Below, piece after piece: positions 1 to 6,305 of a stretch of 7,855 nucleotides of DNA. The stretch covers positions 1 through 7,855 of the forward strand of contig PWVY01000150.1 in assembly GCA_003561665.1 (NCBI GenBank), read 5' to 3'. The notes beneath the pieces are model-generated. The model saw only the letters and a list, made by a program, of their open reading frames with translations, made no database searches and was not told where the DNA came from. Source of the DNA: Thermoplasmata archaeon. Lineage in GTDB: Archaea > Thermoplasmatota > SW-10-69-26. Position numbers and translations under genes: made by a program. Each line of letters begins with the position of its first letter. Within the stretch, counting starts at the first letter, position 1.

Positions 1-844
1 AATCCCCCACGACCTCGAACCCATCATCCCCCGGCTCGTACTCCACCAACCCCTTCTCCGCCGCACGCCGCAACGCCAACTCGCTCTCCGCGCTCGCCGG
101 GAACACCCGATCCTTCGTCGCCTCCCGAAGCCCCATGATCTGCTCCTCGCTCGCCAAATCCGCCTTGTTCGCAGCGATAAGGATCGGTCTCGAACGCTTC
201 CGGATCTCCCCCACCAACCCCATCACATCCTCACGCGTCCACTCCACCGGGTTCGAACCATCCAGCCCCACCGAGCGCAACCCCTCCACCGCCCGCGCCT
301 CCGTCACGCCCAACCCCGACAAGCGCTCATGCACCAACGCCTCCACCGTCGCACCGCCCGCCTTCACGCGCCGAGCCGCCGAATCCAAATCCCGCTCCAA
401 CACATCCGCCCACCAATGCTCGATCTCCTCCTCCAAGAACGCCACATCCACCCGAGGATCATGCGAACCCGCATCCACCGGCTCCCCCTCCGCGTTCGTC
501 GCCCCCGCCGCATCCACCACATGCACCAACGCGGCCGCTTGACGAAGATCATCCAAGAACTTGTTCCCCAACCCCTTCCCCTCATGCGCCCCCGGCACCA
601 ACCCCGCCACATCCGTAACCTCCACCGGCACCCACCGCGTCCCCTCACGACACGGCGCGTTGTTCGGATCACACCCCTCCAACCCCAACGCCACGTGCGG
701 GCAAGGTGCACGAACATGCGCGATGCCCCGGTTTGCCTCGATCGTCGTGAACGGATAGTTCGCTGCTTCAACCGGCGCAGCCGTGACCGCTCCAAAGAAC
801 GTGCTCTTGCCCACGTTCGGCTTCCCGACCAAACCCAATTCCAT
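1..844 (-). CDS. ychF: YchF-like translation-associated GTPase, 3'-truncated by window edge
   Basis: This is an Obg-related GTPase of the archaeal YchF-like family, thought to act on the ribosome in translation. The 281 visible residues show the P-loop GKPNVGKST at 7-15, the switch region NYPFTTIE at 29-36, G3 DVAG at 78-81, a nearby GAHEGKGLGNKF stretch, G4 NKAD at 226-229 and a G5-like SAES. NKAD is the canonical guanine-specific motif, unlike the altered G4 of eukaryotic OLA1/bacterial YchF that favours ATP. Cysteines at 48, 58 and 65 lie in an insert between the switch region and G3, as in archaeal relatives. Family members are about 390-400 residues, so the C-terminal TGS domain should lie beyond position 1. 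The ATG at 844 fits a TATA box centred 28 bp upstream, giving a leaderless start. It is divergent from the lipoprotein gene. Third codon positions are rich in G and T. The family call is firm; GTP preference is inferred. Confidence 0.93.
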   Translation of the reverse strand, partial: MELGLVGKPNVGKSTFFGAVTAAPVEAANYPFTTIEANRGIAHVRAPCPHVALGLEGCDPNNAPCREGTRWVPVEVTDVAGLVPGAHEGKGLGNKFLDDLRQAAALVHVVDAAGATNAEGEPVDAGSHDPRVDVAFLEEEIEHWWADVLERDLDSAARRVKAGGATVEALVHERLSGLGVTEARAVEGLRSVGLDGSNPVEWTREDVMGLVGEIRKRSRPILIAANKADLASEEQIMGLREATKDRVFPASAESELALRRAAEKGLVEYEPGDDGFEVVGD

Positions 845-866
845 CGCCGAGGCAAACCACCCCTCC

Positions 867-876
867 GCCTTAAACC
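867..876 (-). promoter_or_regulatory. TATA box for the YchF-like GTPase gene
   Basis: Read on the minus strand the element is GGTTTAAGGC, centred about 28 bp before the ATG at 844. No Shine-Dalgarno precedes that ATG, so transcription probably starts at or beside the start codon. The upstream BRE side is not clearly purine-rich, which makes this the weakest of the three matched TATA-ATG pairs. Confidence 0.6.
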
Positions 877-977
877 AACGGGCCCAACCGCGTCAACCCA
901 CGAACCCCCAACAGGTTCATACAAACCGCCAAGAACCAAAACAAAGCCCCGCCCGTTATCCCGCGCGAGGCGAAGAA

Positions 978-987
978 GCTTTTAAGC
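978..987 (+). promoter_or_regulatory. TATA box (with BRE) for the lipoprotein gene
   Basis: The element is GCTTTTAAGC, preceded by a purine-rich BRE-like CGAAGAA. Its centre is 28 bp before the ATG at 1011, as expected for a leaderless archaeal transcript. Together with the minus-strand box at 867-876 it makes this 166-bp gap a divergent promoter region. I see no clear operator in the roughly 100 bp between the two boxes. Confidence 0.7.
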
Positions 988-1010
988 CTCTGTGCCGCAT
1001 CGACGGCGCC

Positions 1011-1667
1011 ATGGGAAGCGAGCGATCCGGTTTCCGTGTCCACCTTCTCCTCATCCCTGTCGCCCTCCTTCTCGTGGCAGGATGCATCGGGATAGGGGAT
1101 GCCAGCGACATCGACGAAGGATCAACAGAGGAACCTCTCACGGCAACCCAAGACGAGGCCACGGAGGTTGAACCGTTCCTGATGGAACTGGACGGGTACG
1201 TCCTCGTCGGTTACCTGGACATCTTCATGCACCTCCATCCGACAGAAACCCTCCTCTACGACGTGCAGCCCTCCGGATGGAGCTTCGAGGTCGACGAGGT
1301 CCCTGAAGCCATCGAGATGCGCGTGGACTGGGACACCGACGCGGACTTCCGCCTCCATCCCCACTTCGTCGTCGACCACGACGAATCGCCCGGCGGATCC
1401 ACCGAGTACTATGGGTACTTCTCCCCCTGGTTCGACGAAAGCCCCGGCTGTGTCCGTATCCCCGCCGAGGACATGGCCGCCGGAACATGGCAAGCCATGA
1501 TCCATCCCTCTGGGACCGCGGTCGACACACCGTTCACCGTCACGGTGGGCATCGTAGGAGCCCAAGCAGAACTGCTCGACGAGATCCACGGACACCGAGC
1601 CGATGGCACATGGACGCTCGAGGACCGCGGCTGGGAACCCTGTGAGTTCCTGGACGAACCCGAGTAG
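1011..1667 (+). CDS. Small lipoprotein of unknown function
   Basis: I do not recognise the family of this 218-residue protein. The N terminus is a lipoprotein signal: R5 and R9, a hydrophobic stretch at 10-23, and the lipobox VAGC at 22-25 with C25 as the predicted lipidated residue. An acidic, Thr/Ser-rich linker (about 30-55) would act as a spacer from the membrane. The rest looks like a beta-rich extracytoplasmic domain. Residues 155-182 (AGTWQAMI..., then a TPFTVTVGI strand) recall the last strands of PPC-type beta-sandwich domains, but the match is weak. C147 and C211 could form a disulfide. The open frame extends upstream to 783, but ATG 1011 is chosen because it sits 28 bp after a good TATA box and starts the signal peptide. 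The gene converges on the bactofilin-like gene, 55 bp away. Surface location is well supported; function is unknown. Confidence 0.85.
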   Translation: MGSERSGFRVHLLLIPVALLLVAGCIGIGDASDIDEGSTEEPLTATQDEATEVEPFLMELDGYVLVGYLDIFMHLHPTETLLYDVQPSGWSFEVDEVPEAIEMRVDWDTDADFRLHPHFVVDHDESPGGSTEYYGYFSPWFDESPGCVRIPAEDMAAGTWQAMIHPSGTAVDTPFTVTVGIVGAQAELLDEIHGHRADGTWTLEDRGWEPCEFLDEPE

Positions 1668-1702
1668 TACAAGCCCCCTGCCAAGAGGATCGCAGAAAGG
1701 CC

Positions 1703-1719
1703 CGAGGATACGTCCCTCG
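1703..1719. terminator. Weak hairpin between convergent genes
   Basis: CGAGG at 1703-1707 pairs with CCTCG at 1715-1719 around a 7-nt loop, inside the 55-bp gap between the convergent lipoprotein and bactofilin-like genes. No T-run follows on either strand, so it is at best a weak candidate for 3'-end formation. Confidence 0.2.
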
Positions 1720-1722
1720 TCG

Positions 1723-2643
1723 TCACTCCAGCAAGTCCTGGATCGGTTGCACGCCCGTCTCGAAATCCTCGACCTTCTGCTCCATCTTCTCGCTTGCGGC
1801 CGTTTTGAAGTTCACGCCGCCTGGAGCCTTGATGGTGCCACGAACCGATGAAGACTCCCACAAGTCCACCTGGCGCGCCTCGATGCTCCCATGCACGATT
1901 GCCTCCTTCCCAACAGAGACCCTCCCCCACGCCTCGACATCCCCATGGATCTCCGTCATCGCCTTCAGACGGACATCGCCCTGAACCCGAAGGGAGCCAT
2001 GCACCTCGGACGAGGCCCCCACGAGCGCGTCATCCTCCACCTCGAAATTGCCAAGCACACGGCAATCCGCGCCCGTCCGAAGGCCCCCCTTGACGCGGCT
2101 TTGCTGCAACCCCAACCGCGATCCACCCGGGATGTAACAGAAGGTCTCGCTCACTTGGAACGTCTCCTCCGCGTCCTCCAATTGCTCCAGGATCCTCTGA
2201 ACCTCCTCGCTTCGACCCTGGCGCATCATCTGCATCACATAGATGACCATGTACACGACCGTCGGCACCGGGCTACGGATGTTGATCCACCCCCTCGCTT
2301 CGAACCCCTCCTCAAGCGTGACCTCATCCCCCACATCCAGATCCTCATCAACACTCAAACGCCCTTCCACATGCACCCCTTCCCCCAACCACGCGGACCC
2401 TTTCGCGTTCACGGCGCCCGTGATGTGCGAGAACACATCCATGCGAACATCCCCCCCCGCGGTGAGATCGCCCAAAACGGTTACGCCGTCCCCAAGGAAG
2501 ACGCTCGCTGGCGTATCGATCCCGTATTCGACCTCTGCGTGATCACCAACGACAACATCGCCGTGGGTCTCGATAGCGTGCTCAAGGAACCGGCTTCCGT
2601 CCGGGAGAACCAAAGTGCTGCGATCAAAGGACACGATTCCCAT
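1723..2643 (-). CDS. Bactofilin-like polymer-forming protein (two beta-helix halves)
   Basis: This 306-residue protein consists largely of short imperfect repeats (for example GDVVVGDHAEV, GDLTAGGDVRM, GSLRVQGDVRL, GSIEARQVDL) typical of the right-handed beta-helix in bactofilin/polymer-forming (CcmA-like) proteins. Older annotations of archaeal relatives call them predicted acyltransferases. The first helix spans about 20-118. A hydrophobic segment follows at about 126-140 after RSPVPT, then a charged helical stretch at 141-161 and a second beta-helix at about 174-275. The C-terminal 25 residues are acidic and non-repetitive. Bactofilins self-assemble into filaments without nucleotide and often sit at membranes. 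The hydrophobic segment could be an anchor or hinge. ATG 2643 is chosen over an in-frame TTG at 2676; a stop at 2689-2691 closes the frame. The gene is divergent from the RND gene. Family is confident; scaffolding of envelope components is inference. Confidence 0.82.
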   Translation of the reverse strand: MGIVSFDRSTLVLPDGSRFLEHAIETHGDVVVGDHAEVEYGIDTPASVFLGDGVTVLGDLTAGGDVRMDVFSHITGAVNAKGSAWLGEGVHVEGRLSVDEDLDVGDEVTLEEGFEARGWINIRSPVPTVVYMVIYVMQMMRQGRSEEVQRILEQLEDAEETFQVSETFCYIPGGSRLGLQQSRVKGGLRTGADCRVLGNFEVEDDALVGASSEVHGSLRVQGDVRLKAMTEIHGDVEAWGRVSVGKEAIVHGSIEARQVDLWESSSVRGTIKAPGGVNFKTAASEKMEQKVEDFETGVQPIQDLLE

Positions 2644-2686
2644 CCCTGGGCCGGATTCAACCGCCCCGTCGCACAATCGAAGTGCA

Positions 2687-2697
2687 CCCTATTAGGG
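2687..2697 (-). promoter_or_regulatory. Palindrome overlapping a TATA-like element upstream of the bactofilin-like gene
   Basis: CCCTATTAGGG is a perfect 5-bp inverted repeat around one base. On the minus strand its core reads CCTAATAGG, a poor TATA match about 49 bp before ATG 2643. Used as a promoter it would give a leader of roughly 20-25 nt. It may instead be an operator. Confidence 0.35.
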
Positions 2698-2702
2698 CGT
2701 TC

Positions 2703-2739
2703 CGATATGCATCTCGCGTGCATCGGCTCGTTCATATCG
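2703..2739. repeat. Nested inverted repeats in the divergent intergenic region
   Basis: CGATATG at 2703-2709 is mirrored by CATATCG at 2733-2739. Within and overlapping it, ATGCA at 2707-2711 is mirrored by TGCAT at 2719-2723. The nesting, in the gap between divergent bactofilin-like and RND genes, suggests a binding site for a dimeric regulator. No specific regulator can be named. Confidence 0.4.
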
Positions 2740-2754
2740 ACGGTGAAACCACAC

Positions 2755-2763
2755 GCTTAAATG
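2755..2763 (+). promoter_or_regulatory. TATA-like element usable in both directions
   Basis: GCTTAAATG resembles the TATA box before the TFB gene (CTTAAATA). On the plus strand it predicts initiation near 2786, in the structured stretch before the RND gene. On the minus strand it reads CATTTAAGC and predicts initiation near 2732, upstream of the bactofilin-like gene, giving about a 90-nt leader. Confidence 0.35.
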
Positions 2764-2785
2764 AGGAGAACGGATGCGTCGATTT

Positions 2786-2894
2786 GCGCGGGCGCGCGCC
2801 TGGAAAACCGAATTTTTCCAACAGCCTCCCAAAGGGCGTTGCGCCCGCGCTTCACTCTCGCTCCTCCGGATGGCGTAGGCCGATCCGATGAACC
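2786..2894 (+). ncRNA. Possible structured small RNA or RND-gene leader (speculative)
   Basis: Starting about 27 bp after the TATA-like element at 2755-2763, this stretch holds successive self-complementary segments: the perfect palindrome GGCGCGCGCC (2791-2800), TGGAAAA/TTTTCCA (2801-2807 with 2814-2820, 6-nt loop), GGGCG-TTG-CGCCC (2834-2846) and CGGAT/ATCCG (2867-2871 with 2883-2887). A T5 run (2895-2899) follows and could end a transcript, although it is also the TATA box of the RND gene. An alternative is a 34-codon ORF at 2774-2878, with GAGGAG five bases before its ATG and an arginine-rich product. No known RNA family is recognised. Confidence 0.22.
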
Positions 2895-2902
2895 TTTTTA
2901 AC
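2893..2902 (+). promoter_or_regulatory. TATA box for the RND exporter gene
   Basis: CCTTTTTAAC, preceded by GATGAA as a BRE-like element, is centred 27 bp before ATG 2925. This decides the start: an in-frame GTG at 2904 lies only about 6 bp beyond the TATA centre and would not be in the transcript. Confidence 0.75.
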
Positions 2903-2924
2903 GGTGGAACGGAATCCAGCGGCG

Positions 2925-5900
2925 ATGGATGGTGACCGCGGCGAGCCCAACACGGGACGTTGGGCCGCGCTATTCGGGGTATCCAGTGCTCTCGTCGCGG
3001 GCCTTGTCCAAACCGTACTCGCGTACTACGCCGTTGTCGGGTTCCGTCTGGACTGGATCACATGGAGTCGCCAACCGATCGTCGACGCAGACCTTGTGGC
3101 GTTCGGGACCGGTTTGAGCGTGTTCCTTTTGTCCCTGATCGTTGGGATGGTTTGCGGCGCGATCTCATGGTCGCTGGCTAAGCAAGGGCGGCTTCGGGGT
3201 GACCCTGATGCGTGGGTCCCCGAGAGGGTGCGAGGATGGAGCGAGTTCTCGTTCCTGCAATCAGCAACGGTCGCGTTCTTGTTGGGTATCTCCGTGGTGC
3301 TGATCGGGGTGTTGTTCGTCCGGTTAAACCCCGAAGGCGTGACGGGGCAAGCGTTCTTCATCTTCCAGGCCACCACCGCCACGATCGGCGGTCTCGTGGC
3401 CGGTGCGTTCGTGACGCGCACGATGGCGAACGCGTACGCGCACGGGAAGGTGCAACAGGAAAGCCCGGGGGGGAACGTGATCTCGAGGGTGCAGGTGTGG
3501 TCGGGACGGAACCCGGTCACGGTCGTGTTGGCGACGCTGGTCATCGTGGGGGGCACGGGGTATGGGATCACGATGATCGACACGGATGTTGACGTCGCGG
3601 ATCTTCTTCCCCGAGGGAACCAGCACACGGCGGCGGCTCAGAACCTCAGCAGCGAATTCCAGAGCACCTTCACGCAGCAGATCACGCTCCAGTTGCCCAC
3701 GAACCCGTCCCAGTGCCGTGCGGATGCCGAGCGGGTGCTAGGCTCAGATCGGGCCGAGGCCATCGATTGCACGAACGTCACGGCCGAACCCTACGTGCGA
3801 GCTATGGAGGAGCTCTACCAGAAGATCCTGGAGGATGAGGACAACCCCATCGAGCACACGATCGGCGTGAACAGCTTCTACAAGCTCATCAACTGGACCA
3901 TCGAGGGCGGCCAAGATGCGCCAGACACCGCGTTCGCCCTCCCACCCCCGGAGGAGGACTTTGGACCGTTCCCTGACCCGGGCCTGGGGGAAACACGCTA
4001 CGCGATGATCGACGAGATCGTCTGGGAAGCGATCCCCGACACGGTCACGCCCATCCTCTCCCCAACGTTCGACCAAGCCGTCTCCTTGTACCTTGTCCCC
4101 ACCACGTACGAGGGAACCAGCCAACACATCGGGAACGCGATGCTCGACTTCCGCGACGAGTACGTCGACGCAGTCGAGCAAGGAGACACCACCTGGCGGG
4201 TCTGGGGCGAGGACAACCCGCCCCTGTTCACCGTGGACATCCCCGTCGCGAACGCGCACCAATCCAAACTGGCGCAAGAGGACTTCCAGACGCTCTTCCC
4301 CCTGATCCTGCTCGTCATCGTGCTCGCACTCTACTTCGGGTTCCGGAACTTCACGGCCATCGGCATCGCCGCCACGACGCTGCTGAGCGCGGCCGTGATC
4401 ACGTACGGGACCATGGGGCACCTGCGCATCCCCCTGAACACGCTCAACCTCACCGTTTTACCCCTCATCCTCGGGCAAGGCATCGATTACGCCATCCACC
4501 AGGTCACCGAGTTCGCCCACCACAAGAAGGAAGGATACTCGGATGAAGAAGCGCTCCGAGAGGCCGGAGGCTTCGCCGGGTTCGCGATGTTCATCGCGAC
4601 CGTCACCAGCGCCAGCGGGCTGTTGGTCATGATGATCAGCCCCAGCCTCCTGATGGCTCAATTGGGCCTTCTTGCCGCGATCGCCATCGTGAGCGTGTAC
4701 CTTCTCACCATCGTGCTCATACCCGCCCTGTTGGCGTTAGCCCCCACGAGCGAAGCGATGGGCTCCTCCTTCAAGAAAAGCGGCCTCATCACGGGCTTGG
4801 CACGCTTCTTTAGCCGCCATCGCATCATCGTGGGCGCGCTCGTCGTGCTCCTCACGGGGCTCGCCTTCGTGGGCATGCAAGACCTCCACATCGAAGAGTT
4901 CGGCGAACCGGCCCAGAACTTCCCCGAAGACGACCCCTTACGCCTAGAGCACAACGAAGGCCTCGCCGGGTTCTACAACCTCGAAGAAGGCGGCGAACTG
5001 GTGAAAACCAACGTCATCGTGTTCGAAGGCGACATCCAGAACATCCAAACCCACCGCTACATCGAGCACCTTCAAGGCCAACTCGCCGACCGCGACTCCC
5101 TGAACCTCGACACCTCCCGGCACCTCCCCTTCCTCGTGGAAACCTGGATGACCGTCAAAGACGGCGGCCCCGGCGCGATCCAAGCCCTCGGAATGCAAAC
5201 CCTCCAGGAAGAATGCCCCAACCAAATCCTCGGGTTAACCCAGGACTGCGGAGCAAGCACCACCGACAACTACCCTCAAACCCGCGAAGAGATCGAAAGC
5301 GAAACACAACAAGTCTTCGAGACCCCCCTTGACACGTTCGCGTCCATGTTCCTCAACTACCCCGACAGCGACATCACCATCATGACGCTGGCCACCACCA
5401 CGGGCACGTTCGAGGACGCCGAGCGCGCATGGACCGACGTCATGGCCGGCATCGAGGACGCCCAAACGAACGAACCCCACGGCGTCACCGTCAGCTTCGT
5501 CGGCAACACGCCCCTGAACTACCTGTTCATCACCGAGCAACTCCCCTGGCTCTCCTACCTTGGCATCATCGCAGCCCTCGCGCTGGCACTCTTGGCCATC
5601 CTGTTCACGAAAGCCATCCGCCCCACCCTCACCATCCTCGGCATCGTCGGCCTGACCAGCGTCTGGTGGCTGGGCAGTCTCCCCACCTTCGACATCGGGC
5701 TCGCCATCACGCTCATGCTCCCCGCCGTGTTCATCACGAGCATCGGCAGCGACTACGCCGTGCACATGACCTGGAACATGGTCCGCAACCCCGACCGGGA
5801 AGAAGTCTACGGCGTCGTCGGAAAAGCGATCCTCTTCAGCGCCATCACCACCATCGGCGCATTCCTCGTGTTCACACAAACCCAGAACGTGGCCGCCGCC

Positions 5901-6101
5901 CAAGCCATGCTCGCCACCGTCATCGCCATCGGCATCATCTTCCTAGCCACCCTCCTCATCATGCCCCTCTTCTACCCCCTCACAGAAACAGAAGAGGACG
6001 AACCCGAAGCCGACCCCCAACCCCCCCCCCAAGTGCCCCCCGCCACGCGCATCACCATGACCACTCCTGAAGACGCCGACACGCCAGGGCCTAACGCATA
6101 A
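2925..6101 (+). CDS. RND/MMPL-type exporter with extra N-terminal four-helix module
   Basis: A 1058-residue membrane protein of the RND superfamily (MMPL/HpnN/HAE3-like), expected to export lipids or other hydrophobic compounds using the ion gradient. The core starts near 195 with the usual twofold repeat. Half one: TM near 197-215, a D-V-D-VADLLPRGN segment, an external loop to about 455, then TMs at about 457-606. Half two: TM near 634-650, loop to about 872, TMs at about 875-1016. The proton-relay Asp-Tyr pair appears in each half: GQGIDYAIH (D521, Y522) and GSDYAVH (D943, Y944), matching the DY pairs of MmpL3. Before the core lie about 190 residues with four predicted TMs (about 13-40, 55-85, 110-133, 142-165), unusual for the family. 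Loop cysteines C264/C282 and C764/C775 may form disulfides. The tail (1020-1058) is acidic and proline-rich. ATG 2925 fits a leaderless start. Base composition reverses within the gene near 3600. Substrate unknown. Confidence 0.92.
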   Translation: MDGDRGEPNTGRWAALFGVSSALVAGLVQTVLAYYAVVGFRLDWITWSRQPIVDADLVAFGTGLSVFLLSLIVGMVCGAISWSLAKQGRLRGDPDAWVPERVRGWSEFSFLQSATVAFLLGISVVLIGVLFVRLNPEGVTGQAFFIFQATTATIGGLVAGAFVTRTMANAYAHGKVQQESPGGNVISRVQVWSGRNPVTVVLATLVIVGGTGYGITMIDTDVDVADLLPRGNQHTAAAQNLSSEFQSTFTQQITLQLPTNPSQCRADAERVLGSDRAEAIDCTNVTAEPYVRAMEELYQKILEDEDNPIEHTIGVNSFYKLINWTIEGGQDAPDTAFALPPPEEDFGPFPDPGLGETRYAMIDEIVWEAIPDTVTPILSPTFDQAVSLYLVPTTYEGTSQHIGNAMLDFRDEYVDAVEQGDTTWRVWGEDNPPLFTVDIPVANAHQSKLAQEDFQTLFPLILLVIVLALYFGFRNFTAIGIAATTLLSAAVITYGTMGHLRIPLNTLNLTVLPLILGQGIDYAIHQVTEFAHHKKEGYSDEEALREAGGFAGFAMFIATVTSASGLLVMMISPSLLMAQLGLLAAIAIVSVYLLTIVLIPALLALAPTSEAMGSSFKKSGLITGLARFFSRHRIIVGALVVLLTGLAFVGMQDLHIEEFGEPAQNFPEDDPLRLEHNEGLAGFYNLEEGGELVKTNVIVFEGDIQNIQTHRYIEHLQGQLADRDSLNLDTSRHLPFLVETWMTVKDGGPGAIQALGMQTLQEECPNQILGLTQDCGASTTDNYPQTREEIESETQQVFETPLDTFASMFLNYPDSDITIMTLATTTGTFEDAERAWTDVMAGIEDAQTNEPHGVTVSFVGNTPLNYLFITEQLPWLSYLGIIAALALALLAILFTKAIRPTLTILGIVGLTSVWWLGSLPTFDIGLAITLMLPAVFITSIGSDYAVHMTWNMVRNPDREEVYGVVGKAILFSAITTIGAFLVFTQTQNVAAAQAMLATVIAIGIIFLATLLIMPLFYPLTETEEDEPEADPQPPPQVPPATRITMTTPEDADTPGPNA
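6021..6030 (+). repeat. C10 homopolymer in the RND C-terminal tail
   Basis: Ten consecutive C residues encode part of a Pro-Pro-Pro-Gln stretch in the hydrophilic tail. Slippage would change the reading frame only of the last 25 or so residues, after the final membrane helix. It may also be prone to sequencing error. Confidence 0.8.
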
Positions 6102-6220
6102 GACGCAAGGCACGAAGAACAAGGGTGGGGACCTGATCCACTACAGTAAGGGAAGAAGACCCCACGGATTCCGTCTCACTCCTCGAAGAGGCTTGCGCCA
6201 ACGCATATACCCCCTTCTTG
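6102..6220. other. Intergenic segment after the RND gene; weak inverted repeats only
   Basis: No gene is supported here. GTGGGG at 6125-6130 can pair with CCCCAC at 6160-6165 over a 29-nt loop, and CCTC-GAA-GAGG at 6181-6191 forms a small hairpin. Neither is followed directly by a T-run. The first run of Ts is T5 at 6224-6228, which could end the RND transcript but also forms part of a TATA-like element. Confidence 0.3.
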
Positions 6221-6232
6221 AAGTTTTTAACC
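6221..6232 (+). promoter_or_regulatory. Distal TATA-like element upstream of TFB gene
   Basis: AAGTTTTTAACC closely resembles the RND-gene box (CCTTTTTAAC). It predicts initiation near 6254 and a leader of about 66 nt for TFB. The T5 could instead be a terminator for the upstream gene; CTTC-TT-GAAG just before it can fold into a very small hairpin. Confidence 0.4.
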
Positions 6233-6248
6233 AAGCCCCGGGCCAACG

Positions 6249-6263
6249 CTTATCGATTATAAG
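6249..6263 (+). promoter_or_regulatory. Inverted repeat containing a TATA-like core upstream of TFB gene
   Basis: CTTAT (6249-6253) and ATAAG (6259-6263) form a perfect inverted repeat around CGATT. The right arm includes TTATAAG, a TATA-like core predicting initiation near 6287. The palindrome also spans the start site predicted from the distal element (about 6254), so it could be an operator for it. Confidence 0.35.
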
Positions 6264-6275
6264 AATGAGGCAAGA

Positions 6276-6285
6276 GCTTAAATAG
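6276..6285 (+). promoter_or_regulatory. Proximal TATA box for the TFB gene
   Basis: GCTTAAATAG has purine-rich CAAGA in front. The centre lies near 6280, so initiation is expected at about 6306-6308 and the leader to ATG 6320 would be only 12-14 nt. GAGG at 6308-6311, 8 nt before ATG 6320, is a possible short Shine-Dalgarno. Confidence 0.6.
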
Positions 6286-6305
6286 GAGTCCGGTCCAGGT
6301 ATGGG

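Noticed and set aside
364..939. 191-codon minus-strand frame over the GTPase gene
   Set aside because: Trp/Arg/Gly-rich and out of frame with the real GTPase, which has all its nucleotide-binding motifs.
2481..2735. 84-codon minus-strand ORF with ATG 2735 about 24 bp after a TATA-like element (CATTTAAGC)
   Set aside because: The spacing suits a leaderless start, but the product is unrecognisable and mostly overlaps the bactofilin-like gene out of frame; the TATA element more likely serves a leadered bactofilin transcript or the plus strand.
2904..2924. In-frame GTG start of the RND gene at 2904
   Set aside because: It lies only about 6 bp beyond the TATA centre, upstream of the predicted transcript start; ATG 2925 fits the common spacing.
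3744..4421. 225-codon open frame on the minus strand within the RND gene
   Set aside because: It is antisense to a well-supported membrane protein; the product has no recognisable domain and reflects high GC content with few stops.
5235..5903. 222-codon minus-strand open frame in the RND gene
   Set aside because: Gly/Asp/Val-rich shadow translation opposite conserved RND helices, including the DY motif region.
6265..6285. Six-codon ORF (M-R-Q-E-L-K) upstream of tfb
   Set aside because: Its ATG matches no TATA spacing and its stop lies inside the proximal TATA box; probably chance.
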